Shown: positions 15,469 to 21,633 of the stretch, in pieces | Numbering within the stretch: position 1 is the first letter of the stretch | Layout: every line of letters begins with the position of its first letter | From: a virus | IMG/VR virus record: IMGVR_UViG_3300012920_000310 | Coordinates: 1-22,274 of that record | DNA: 22,274 bases | Strand: one strand, 5' to 3' | Notes under the pieces: model-generated | Told to the model about the DNA's origin: nothing | The model's input: only the letters and a program-made list of their open reading frames with translations | The model's database searches: none | Made by a program: the position numbers and the translations under genes

Positions 15469-15786
15469 AATAGGTAAGTTATACCTAATTTGGACTGGAC
15501 GTCCGTTTTGCAACGCAGGTTCAAATTCTATTGCCATAACTTTATCTATGATAGTTTGAGACCAATCATGATTGAAGGTGTCAACTATTTCTGGATTGAC
15601 AACATTTCCTTCTTCGTTTACTTCGAATTGTACTACAATTTGTCCTTCTTGATCTAATCCGGTATGTGGTAATTCGTAATACGAAATATGAAATGGAACT
15701 TTTATTTCTGGTTGCCGGCTCTTACCAGAAGGTAAGTTTTGGGCGGCCAACACGCCCACTAGTAATAAACACGCTAGGGTCCTCAT
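15457..15786 (-). CDS. secreted TonB C-terminal-domain protein
   Basis: This 109-residue protein is the only minus-strand gene in the window. Residues 1-16 (MRTLACLLLVGVLAAQ) look like a short signal peptide with a probable signal peptidase I site near LAA. The Cys at position 6 is too early for a lipobox. Residues about 42-108 form a TonB C-terminal domain: GQIVVQFEVNEEGNVVNPEI, then MAIEFEPALQNGRPVQIRYN and LPILFK. This matches the family pattern 'V-x-F-x-V-x-x-x-G-x-V' then 'F-x-P-A-x-x-x-G-x-P-V'. It lacks the membrane anchor and Pro-rich linker of true TonB, so it cannot transduce energy itself. It may bind the TonB box of outer membrane receptors in the periplasm. AAGGAG lies 7 nt before the ATG. 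Its strand, secretion signal and own terminator suggest an acquired, separately transcribed gene. Confidence 0.85.
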   Translation of the reverse strand: MRTLACLLLVGVLAAQNLPSGKSRQPEIKVPFHISYYELPHTGLDQEGQIVVQFEVNEEGNVVNPEIVDTFNHDWSQTIIDKVMAIEFEPALQNGRPVQIRYNLPILFK

Positions 15787-15884
15787 GTGTTTTCTCCTTA
15801 TGATTTAGCAGGTTTCAAAACTAAGTAGTTATATACAGGGAATTAATTCGTATTTTTCCCAAAATTTTTCATATATATTATCAA
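15787..15884. promoter_or_regulatory. divergent spacer, probable promoter region
   Basis: These 98 nt lie between the minus-strand TonB-like gene and the plus-strand polymerase gene, so promoters for both are expected here. On the minus strand, TGTATATAAC (complement of about 15828-15837) resembles an extended -10 element. GAATTAATTC (15840-15849) is a perfect 10-bp palindrome and could be an operator. No certain promoter can be named. Confidence 0.35.
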
Positions 15885-17180
15885 ATGGTTATAGAATCTC
15901 GATCCACATACGAGGAAATGTTACAACATATTTCTGGAAAAGAAGTATATGCTGTGCCGATTAGGGACGATTTTAGAACTCATCCTGCTGAGTCTAATAT
16001 TGTTTTAATGTCACTTGCATGTCAAGACAAAACATATCATGTCGTATATCATCATACTGAATCATTAACTCCAGGATTTGAATTAAACGATTTATCTTGT
16101 GTTAAACGATTCTGGGTTGAAGACGTAAAACAATTTTATCATTTAACTAAATTTGAAAATGCTTATGAAATAAAACTTAATTGCTGGATAAATGATACAG
16201 AATTTAAAGAATTAGAATTACCTGATGTATTTAGACATGTTTATTCAAATTCAAATAACAATAGGGAATCAAATAAAAGAGTTCCAATCTTTAAAGTTGT
16301 AGAATATGCAAAAGAACGATTGACAAATTTATTATTACATTCAGAATCGTTATGTGCATCTAAACCTTTTATAAAATATAATCAAGCATTATTAGGTCTT
16401 GCCAAAATGGAATCAAACGGGTTAAGAATCGTTCCAGGATCATATCATAATACATTTAAAAACGGATATGCATTTTGCAATTATAGTATTAACACTGTTA
16501 CTGGACGACCATCAAATACATTCAATGGAGTCAACTTTGGAGCATTAAATAAAAATGATGGAACAAGAGATGCATTTATTTCTAGACACGATAAAGGAAT
16601 GTTAATAGAATTTGATTATGATGCATACCATTTAAGACTCCTAGGTGAAATACTTGAGTGGGATTTTCCAAAACACAAATCTGTTCATCAATATTTTGCG
16701 GATGAAGTATATCACTGTGAATATAAAGAAGCAAAAAAGATATCGTTTCAAATGTTATATGGTCAAATACAAACAACTGCAGAAAGAAATCCATTTTTTT
16801 ATGGTGTAGAGAGGCTGTCCCAGGTATTGCTCGACTCTTTTACAGCAGATAAACATTTAAAATCTCATATTTATGGAAAAGAATTTTGTCTTGAAGGAGT
16901 GGAAGGGCTCAATAAAAATAAGCTACTTAATTACTTCATTCAATCATTTGAAACTGAAAGAAATTTAAATGTAATTAAAAACGTTAATAAATTTCTTGAA
17001 ACAAAGAGAACAAAAATGATATTGTACACCTATGATAGCTTTTTATTTGATTTTGATATTACTGAAGGATTACCAATACTTACAGAATTAAAGTCTATAT
17101 TAGAAGATAATACATATCCAATTAAATGCAAAGCTGGGCAGACATACAATACTATGGACGATATTACGGAGAGGTTATAA
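15885..17180 (+). CDS. short family A DNA polymerase-like protein
   Basis: This 431-residue protein carries the three polymerase motifs of DNA polymerase I. A TGRPS block with following N and G residues comes first (about 206-223; compare TGRLS in PolA). Motif A is LIEFDYDAYHLRLL with D244 in the place of catalytic Asp705. Motif B is KEAKKISFQMLYG, where K284, F288 and Y292 line up with Lys758, Phe762 and Tyr766. Motif C is YTYDSFLFDF, where D384 matches Asp882. Differences are His249 where PolA has the steric-gate Glu710, and Ser385 where it has Glu883. The first about 150 residues may be a decayed exonuclease fold, but I see no D-x-E exonuclease motif. Both metal-binding Asp are kept, so it may be active. 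No ribosome site precedes the ATG. The stop overlaps the next ATG. T4-like phages normally replicate with the family B enzyme gp43. Confidence 0.75.
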   Translation: MVIESRSTYEEMLQHISGKEVYAVPIRDDFRTHPAESNIVLMSLACQDKTYHVVYHHTESLTPGFELNDLSCVKRFWVEDVKQFYHLTKFENAYEIKLNCWINDTEFKELELPDVFRHVYSNSNNNRESNKRVPIFKVVEYAKERLTNLLLHSESLCASKPFIKYNQALLGLAKMESNGLRIVPGSYHNTFKNGYAFCNYSINTVTGRPSNTFNGVNFGALNKNDGTRDAFISRHDKGMLIEFDYDAYHLRLLGEILEWDFPKHKSVHQYFADEVYHCEYKEAKKISFQMLYGQIQTTAERNPFFYGVERLSQVLLDSFTADKHLKSHIYGKEFCLEGVEGLNKNKLLNYFIQSFETERNLNVIKNVNKFLETKRTKMILYTYDSFLFDFDITEGLPILTELKSILEDNTYPIKCKAGQTYNTMDDITERL

Positions 17181-19369
17181 TGAATTATTCTCAATTAATA
17201 GAAAAAGCAGTTAATGATGCTTCTTATAACACTAAATCAGGAATAATCGATTTAAACAACGAATATGACCTTTTTTTAGTTATAGAAGAGTTAGAAAAAC
17301 ATTTTCCAAAAGAACTTATACACAAAGCATTATTTGAAGCCGTTTCTCAAAAACCTGAAGATTATAAAAATATTGGCGGTAAAGGTTATGTCCTTAAAAA
17401 AGATTTGCCTAAAGATTGGGAACTAGGTAAACCTGTACCTGATAAAGCTCAAAGATTTACAAAAGGTGAGGATGGAAAATTTAAAGAACAAGATAAAGGT
17501 GACGAAAAAGAAAAACCTCAATCTACCGATAAATCAGATTTTCTAAATAACACTAGTAAAGAAGGTGAACCACCAACCGATCAAGAACTTGAACAGTTAG
17601 GTAATCATGAAAAAGACTATCAAGAAAAACCTACAAATGAAAAAGCCGTAAGAAAAGCTCCAAATTCTACAGCATTTAAAAAAGTACAAGAAGAAATAGA
17701 TGGAATGCCAGAAGGATCGCAAAAAGAAAATGCTCAAGAATTAATGAGGCTGTTGAATGATTATGCTAACGCTAAAAATCCTGAAGAAAGAATGGGTATT
17801 ATTCGTACTATGGTCGACAAAGGCTTGATACAAAGAAATGCTCCAGGAACAAGTACAGTTAAATTTTATGTAGATCCAAAAACAGGTTTAAATTATAAAG
17901 CTTTTGGAGAAAATACCTCTATCCATCAATCTATATGCGCATACGATAAAAAATATAGAGCAGAAAACGATAATCAACCATTAATACCTGAATTAAGAGA
18001 AGGTAATATGGGAAATAAAAAAGTTCATCCAGGAGGTATCTTTGGAAAAGACGGAGTTACTAACGTTAAGATAGAAAAAAGAGAAGACGGAAAAGTTGTA
18101 ATGGATGGAGTAGAATATGAAAAACAACCACATCCTGATAATGATCCAACATTTAAAAGAAAATTAGAAGAATCAAAAAAATACTTATTTAGAGAAATTC
18201 ATGGTAAAGGTACACCTGAATATAAAAATGCAGTTAAAGCCATTGAAAGACATAATGCTATTTTAGATAAAATTGAAGATGTATTAGTTGAAGGTGGAGA
18301 ACTAGAAATATTTAATCCTTTCCATCCAGAAGAGCATGTTGCTCCTGATACACCTGAAAACAGAAAAAAGATTAGAGATAAGACTGGTCAAAAAGTTATT
18401 TCAAAATTAGAAGCTGAAATAAAAGCAATGGGCAAAAAAATCTCACCAGAACATAAAGCAATATTTGATAAGATAAGGTCTCTTGAAGGTTTAAGCGGTG
18501 CAGAATATGAAAAAGCCGTTGAAGAAGCATTAACGATGCTAAACAAGCATCCTGATACAAGCCGAGGCTTATCTGACTTATGTGAAACATTTTCTTACAT
18601 GACCGCATTAGGAAACGATAAAGCTGCTTATTTGCCTTCTGCAGGTAATTTTCCATTAGGAGATGTATTAGCTGCATCAACCACAAAAATAGATCCTGAA
18701 AAAGATTCACCAGAAGATATTGCTAATAAAATACAGCTTATAACGACAAGTGTTGAAAACAGATCTGTTAAAAAAGGTGGTGGAGCACCAAGTTCTTCTC
18801 ATAAGAAAAATAGCTTAACTAAATTCAAAGACGGAAAAGATGCAAATGGTAACCCATTATCAGCAGATCAAATAGCACAAGACACTCAAGATATGGCAGA
18901 TGACAATTATGTAAGAATATTCGGTGGAGATCTTGATGAAGCTGAAAGTAAAAATAAAGAATATGCAGAAAGATACGGTTTAGATTTAGAAGATCCAGAT
19001 TATGTTGCAAGAAAAAATAAAAGTGTTGCAGCGGCCATGGGTCAAATAAATGGTAAACGTTTAAAGGCAGGTGAAGAGCCTCTTGAAGTTGGAAGTCCTG
19101 AATATAAAGAACAAATAAGAATCTTAGAAGCATATTATGATAATGGAAAAATATATCAAAAAGCATACAATGAAAATTTTGAAGTTCAATATTTTACTAA
19201 TGATGATTATGTTATTGATAAAAACGGCGCTGTTTCAAGAGACAGTACTGATGGAATATGTACCGTTTCAGAAGTAAAATTTGAATTTAATGTCGGATTC
19301 AGTAAAAAAGGAACACCAGGTAATAAAGTACCTACTAGATTCCATAACGTTAATAGGTGTGAAGTATGA
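17180..19369 (+). CDS. large hydrophilic protein of unknown function
   Basis: This 729-residue protein is very rich in Lys, Glu and Asp. I chose the ATG at 17180 because GGAGAGG (17167-17173) precedes it and it overlaps the polymerase stop by one base; an in-frame ATG 54 nt upstream lies inside the polymerase gene. Residues about 61-95 hold GKGYVLKKDLPKDWELGKPV and QRFTKGEDGKF; a disordered charged linker follows to about 160. A central part has helices (for example EEIDGMPEGSQKENAQELMR). Near residue 470 comes LSDLCETFSYMTALGNDKAA, then LPSAGNFPLGDVLAAS and a GGGAPSSSHKK segment. The C-terminus (EVKFEFNVGFSKKGTPGNKV, ending FHNVNRCEV) looks conserved. I do not recognise the family. The last part overlaps the next gene by 4 nt, so it sits in the operon with the polymerase-like and small genes. 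Confidence 0.75.
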   Translation: MNYSQLIEKAVNDASYNTKSGIIDLNNEYDLFLVIEELEKHFPKELIHKALFEAVSQKPEDYKNIGGKGYVLKKDLPKDWELGKPVPDKAQRFTKGEDGKFKEQDKGDEKEKPQSTDKSDFLNNTSKEGEPPTDQELEQLGNHEKDYQEKPTNEKAVRKAPNSTAFKKVQEEIDGMPEGSQKENAQELMRLLNDYANAKNPEERMGIIRTMVDKGLIQRNAPGTSTVKFYVDPKTGLNYKAFGENTSIHQSICAYDKKYRAENDNQPLIPELREGNMGNKKVHPGGIFGKDGVTNVKIEKREDGKVVMDGVEYEKQPHPDNDPTFKRKLEESKKYLFREIHGKGTPEYKNAVKAIERHNAILDKIEDVLVEGGELEIFNPFHPEEHVAPDTPENRKKIRDKTGQKVISKLEAEIKAMGKKISPEHKAIFDKIRSLEGLSGAEYEKAVEEALTMLNKHPDTSRGLSDLCETFSYMTALGNDKAAYLPSAGNFPLGDVLAASTTKIDPEKDSPEDIANKIQLITTSVENRSVKKGGGAPSSSHKKNSLTKFKDGKDANGNPLSADQIAQDTQDMADDNYVRIFGGDLDEAESKNKEYAERYGLDLEDPDYVARKNKSVAAAMGQINGKRLKAGEEPLEVGSPEYKEQIRILEAYYDNGKIYQKAYNENFEVQYFTNDDYVIDKNGAVSRDSTDGICTVSEVKFEFNVGFSKKGTPGNKVPTRFHNVNRCEV

Positions 19370-19569
19370 GATTAACTGCAATATATGAAAAAATTAAAAA
19401 AGAACTAGAAGAAAAATATTATATAAGAAAAAGGTCTTGTACACAATCAGATGGTGATAAAGGCAATACAGTATTAACATATACCGATAAAAAAGGTAAG
19501 AAACACACTAACTGCCATACATCTAAAAAACGAGCAAAAGGCCAAATCGCTGCTATTGAGGCCCCTTAA
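19366..19569 (+). CDS. small basic protein, unknown function
   Basis: This 67-residue protein starts at an ATGA overlap with the previous gene. Its N-terminal helix is strongly charged (YEKIKKELEEKYYIRKR). A Cys at 25 and a Cys at 50 flank DGDKGNTVLTYTDKKGKKHT, and the C-terminus is TSKKRAKGQIAAIEAP. The 'K-x-x-A-x-x-Q-x-x-A-I' ending occurs in several small phage proteins, but I cannot name a function. Its tight coupling suggests it works with the 729-residue protein. Confidence 0.65.
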   Translation: MRLTAIYEKIKKELEEKYYIRKRSCTQSDGDKGNTVLTYTDKKGKKHTNCHTSKKRAKGQIAAIEAP

Positions 19570-19571
19570 TA

Positions 19572-19715
19572 ATGATTAAACATTTAGTTGAAAATAAAAT
19601 GTCTTATTGGGAGCATTGGTTTAGAGCTATGAAAATTAGTGGAGCATTATTTGTCCACGCATGGTTACCAGATGTATTAACAGATTATGCTAGTAAAGAA
19701 ATATGTGATGATTAA
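19572..19715 (+). CDS. DUF6356-like small protein
   Basis: This 47-residue ORF is easy to miss because it is short. It starts 2 nt after the preceding stop, with GAGG (19558-19561) 10 nt upstream. The core KMSYWEHWFRAMKISGALFV, followed by HAWLPDVLTDYAS, matches the small DUF6356-type proteins of marine T4-like phages: a Y-x-x-H start, then a hydrophobic stretch, then H-A-x-x-P and a final Ala-Ser. The hydrophobic stretch (about residues 22-34) may associate with the membrane. Function is unknown. It overlaps the Nudix gene start by 8 nt, which suggests coupled translation. Confidence 0.7.
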   Translation: MIKHLVENKMSYWEHWFRAMKISGALFVHAWLPDVLTDYASKEICDD

Positions 19716-20112
19716 ATTGAAAGAATTAATATTAGAAGAAAAAGCCTGTGATACTGCAGGAATAATTTTAAGACATCCTATAATGGGTGTTGTACTTGTA
19801 AAAGATATGAAAGACTCATACGACTGGGGTATTCCAAAGGGTAAAGTGGAGCCAGGTGAAGAACCAATCGATGCAGCTTGCAGAGAGACTATTGAAGAAG
19901 TCTCTATTCTTATAAAAAAAGAGGGATGTAATATAAACAGCCCTGTTAAATTAAAAGCCACTAAGAAAAACTCTAGAGAGGCAAATTATTATATCTACGA
20001 AAGTAATATGAAAATGGCAGTTATGCCAACTAAAAGTTTAGAGCACGAAGAAGTGCGCTGGTTTGATAAATTACCAGAAAACACAGATCCACGATTAAAG
20101 GATTTAATATAA
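19708..20112 (+). CDS. Nudix hydrolase
   Basis: This 134-residue protein carries a Nudix box, G45 to I67: G-(x5)-E51-(x7)-R59-E60-T-I-E63-E64-V-S-I. The core R-E-x-x-E-E that binds divalent metal is intact; the usual late Gly is Ser66. Nudix enzymes hydrolyse nucleoside diphosphates linked to another group, such as oxidised dNTPs, ADP-ribose or capped RNA; the substrate cannot be told from the sequence. WGIPKGKVEPGEEP just before and within the box is typical of MutT-like members. I chose the ATG at 19708; in-frame alternatives are GTG 19705 and ATG 19687, none with a strong ribosome site, so translation is probably coupled to the overlapping 47-residue gene. The stop overlaps the next ATG by one base. 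Confidence 0.88.
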   Translation: MIKLKELILEEKACDTAGIILRHPIMGVVLVKDMKDSYDWGIPKGKVEPGEEPIDAACRETIEEVSILIKKEGCNINSPVKLKATKKNSREANYYIYESNMKMAVMPTKSLEHEEVRWFDKLPENTDPRLKDLI

Positions 20113-20501
20113 TGAAAACACAATTATTATGTACTTTTTGTTCAAAGTATGATTTTGATGATTCAATAGAATTAATTAAATTAGGTGCAAATATTGTCTT
20201 TAATAAAATATATGCATTCGAAAACTTAGAAAATGATAACCAATTAATCTGTACTTATAATGTAGAAAAATTAGATGACTTTGTACAGAACAGTAAAACA
20301 ATGGCTATTCATCGTAAAAAAGAAACTAATACCTTATATACTATAAACGCTTTAAATGAAGCAATAAGGGAAGACAACAATGGTATTTTAGACAAGTCTT
20401 TCTCATTAGACTGGTCAAAATATCAAAACAGTTTACTTTTAACAAACGATTCAGGTCTTAATATTATTAAAACAAAGCTTTATAAAATTATTAATGTTTA
20501 G
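20112..20501 (+). CDS. conserved T4-like phage protein, unknown function
   Basis: This 129-residue protein begins on the overlapping TAATG after the Nudix gene. The N-terminus, MKTQLLCTFCSKYDFDDSIE, is followed by ICTYNVEK. The most distinctive part is MAIHRKKETNTLYTINALNE with the downstream GILDKSFSLDWSKYQNSLLL and KTKLYKIINV. This pattern seems familiar to me from marine T4-like genomes, where the product is annotated without function. It has no signal peptide and no membrane segment. Its stop codon overlaps the AGGAGG ribosome site of the next gene, so translation of the two is probably linked. Confidence 0.75.
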   Translation: MKTQLLCTFCSKYDFDDSIELIKLGANIVFNKIYAFENLENDNQLICTYNVEKLDDFVQNSKTMAIHRKKETNTLYTINALNEAIREDNNGILDKSFSLDWSKYQNSLLLTNDSGLNIIKTKLYKIINV

Positions 20502-20505
20502 GAGG
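20500..20505 (+). promoter_or_regulatory. strong ribosome site fixing the selenoprotein start
   Basis: AGGAGG lies 5 nt before GTG 20511. The ATG at 20509, one base out of frame with respect to that GTG, opens a frame that stops after 5 codons. The GTG frame is therefore the productive one. The ribosome site overlaps the upstream TAG stop (20499-20501). Confidence 0.75.
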
Positions 20506-20510
20506 CACAT

Positions 20511-20747
20511 GTGGAAATATCTATAGAATATTGCATGCAATGAAACTACGAGCCTAAAGCCTTCAGTTTGAGGGAAGAACTCGCTAGTAGATATCCAACT
20601 GATATAGACGACTTCAATATGATTCAATCTGGCGGTGGAGTATTTGAAGTTAAACAACACAATAATGATGGAACCGAAATATTACTTTTTAGTAAAAAAG
20701 AACTTAAAAGGTTTCCTCATGAAAACGAAATAAAAATTAACAAATAA
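20511..20747 (+). CDS. SelW/Rdx-family selenoprotein-like gene with in-frame TGA
   Basis: Reading through one TGA (20541-20543) gives a 78-residue protein: M-E-I-S-I-E-Y-C8-M-Q-U11-N-Y-E-P, then KAFSLREELASRYPTDIDDF, then SGGGVFEV (40-47) and SKKELKRFPHENEIKINK. This is the complete SelW/SelT/SelH-type Rdx thioredoxin-like fold: a C-x-x-U (or C-x-x-C) redox motif after the first strand, a following helix, 'G-G-V-F-E-V', and 'S-K-K-x-x-x-R-F-P' near the end. The TGA sits exactly at the second redox Cys position, as in true selenoproteins. A SECIS-like hairpin follows it. TGA is not recoded elsewhere, since the 729-residue gene ends in TGA. Expression as a full protein needs host SelA/SelB/SelC/SelD. 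Family members are small cytosolic thiol or selenol redox proteins. The gene lies between a phage protein and gp32. If Sec is not inserted, only a 10-residue peptide is made. Confidence 0.85.
20549..20583 (+). promoter_or_regulatory. SECIS-like hairpin directing selenocysteine at the TGA
   Basis: A lower stem CGAG (20549-20552) pairs with CTCG (20580-20583). An upper stem pairs CCU (20560-20562) with AGG (20571-20573), leaves U20563 bulged, then pairs CA (20564-20565) with UG (20569-20570) around loop GUU (20566-20568). The apical loop begins 22 nt after the TGA, within the 16-37 nt expected for bacterial SECIS, and has G first. The bulged U two pairs below a loop containing G-U mirrors the E. 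coli fdhF SECIS recognised by SelB. An alternative pairing without the bulge (six pairs, 20560-20565 with 20569-20574) is also possible. Confidence 0.7.
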
Positions 20748-20822
20748 AATCTGATTTTCAATATATATCTGTATATATATTTTTGATAATACAATGAAAA
20801 ATAACAATAGGAGTTAAATGTT
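20748..20822 (+). promoter_or_regulatory. AT-rich leader of gp32, probable promoter and ribosome site
   Basis: This 75-nt spacer holds an inverted AT repeat (ATATATA, 20761-20767, and TATATAT, 20772-20778), a -10-like GATAAT (20785-20790) and the ribosome site AGGAG (20809-20813). An ATG at 20818 is a decoy that stops after four codons; the gp32 start is 20823. In T4 this mRNA leader is where gp32 represses its own translation, and the AT-rich unstructured leader here would suit that, but this is inference. Confidence 0.45.
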
Positions 20823-21578
20823 ATGGACATAAAAGCCATCAAAGCGCGTCTTAACCAGTTACAACAAGTTAATACACGTACCTCTTCACTTTGGAAACCC
20901 TCACCTGGAAAAAGTCAGGTTCGTATTGTGCCTTATAAGCATAATCCTGATTCTCCATTTATAGAATTGTACTTCCATTATGATATCGGTGAAAAATCTT
21001 ATTTGTCACCGCAGTCATTTGGACGTCCTGATCCAATTGAAGAGTTTGCTGTAAAACTAAAAACATCTGGAAACAAAGACGACTACAAATTAGGTAGAAA
21101 AATCGAAGCCAAAATGCGTACATTCGCACCCGTTATTGTGCGCGGCGAAGAGAGTGAAGGTGTAAAGTTCTGGGGATTCGGAAAAACAGTTTATCAAGAA
21201 CTTCTTTCAATAATCGCAGATCCAGATTACGGTGATATTACTGATCCTGTAAGTGGAAGAGATATTGTGGTTGAGTTTAAAACTAAAGAAGAAACTGGTA
21301 AGTCATTTCCTATGACAGCTGTTCGTGCTAAACCTAATCAAACACCAGTCACAGAAGAACCTGAGGTTATGAAAACAATAAAAGATACTCAAAAACAAAT
21401 CACTGAGATTTATCAAGAACAATCTTATGATGATTTGAAAGAGGTACTTAATAACTTTCTAAATCAAGAATCTGATGTTTCAGATAGTGATATGAATATG
21501 ACTGCAGTAAAAACACCTGCAAAAGCTGAGAAAGTTGAAGACGTATCATCCGCATTTGACGATCTTTTTAATAACTAA
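20823..21578 (+). CDS. 32: single-stranded DNA-binding protein (gp32)
   Basis: This 251-residue protein is a T4 gp32 homologue (T4: 301). The N-terminal basic helix MDIKAIKARLNQLQQVN is the self-association region. LWKPSPGKSQVRIVPY begins the OB-fold core, with aromatic and basic residues that contact ssDNA (for example IELYFHYDIGEKSYLSPQSF and FWGFGKTVYQELL). The C-terminus is acidic and ends DVSSAFDDLFNN, the tail that binds partner replication and recombination proteins. There is no Cys anywhere, so the zinc site of T4 gp32 is absent; the segment YLSPQSFGRPDPIEEFA seems to replace it. The protein coats ssDNA during replication and recombination and works with UvsX, encoded next. Confidence 0.92.
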   Translation: MDIKAIKARLNQLQQVNTRTSSLWKPSPGKSQVRIVPYKHNPDSPFIELYFHYDIGEKSYLSPQSFGRPDPIEEFAVKLKTSGNKDDYKLGRKIEAKMRTFAPVIVRGEESEGVKFWGFGKTVYQELLSIIADPDYGDITDPVSGRDIVVEFKTKEETGKSFPMTAVRAKPNQTPVTEEPEVMKTIKDTQKQITEIYQEQSYDDLKEVLNNFLNQESDVSDSDMNMTAVKTPAKAEKVEDVSSAFDDLFNN

Positions 21579-21587
21579 AATAAGAAA

Positions 21588-21617
21588 CACAAAGCGAGGC
21601 TCTTTGTGAGCCTCGCT
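21588..21617 (+). promoter_or_regulatory. overlapping alternative hairpins between gp32 and uvsX
   Basis: AGCGAGGCTC (21593-21602) pairs perfectly with GAGCCTCGCT (21608-21617) around a 5-nt loop. CACAAAG (21588-21594) can instead pair with CTTTGTG (21602-21608). The two stems share bases and cannot coexist. No T-tract follows, so this is not a standard terminator. An mRNA-processing, stabilising or attenuating element between two genes needed at different levels is likely. Confidence 0.75.
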
Positions 21618-21633
21618 ATACTAGGGGAATAAT

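Noticed and set aside
15457-15786. Lipoprotein signal in the TonB-like protein
   Set aside because: The only early Cys is residue 6, before the hydrophobic stretch, so no lipobox is formed.
17126-17179. Upstream ATG for the 729-residue protein
   Set aside because: It lies inside the polymerase-like gene without a ribosome site. ATG 17180 has GGAGAGG upstream and the usual 1-nt stop/start overlap.
18825-19166. 113-residue antisense ORF opposite the 729-residue gene
   Set aside because: Its Leu/His/Phe-rich composition is typical of a reverse reading of Lys/Glu-rich coding DNA, and it has no ribosome site.
20509-20526. ATG at 20509 as the start of the gene after the 129-residue protein
   Set aside because: That frame stops after five codons (TAG at 20524). 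The GTG at 20511 opens the SelW-like frame.
20541-20543. TGA read as Trp under an altered genetic code
   Set aside because: TGG is used for Trp throughout, the 729-residue gene ends in TGA at 19367-19369, and no other gene contains an in-frame TGA. The codon sits exactly at the Sec position, so selenocysteine is the better reading.
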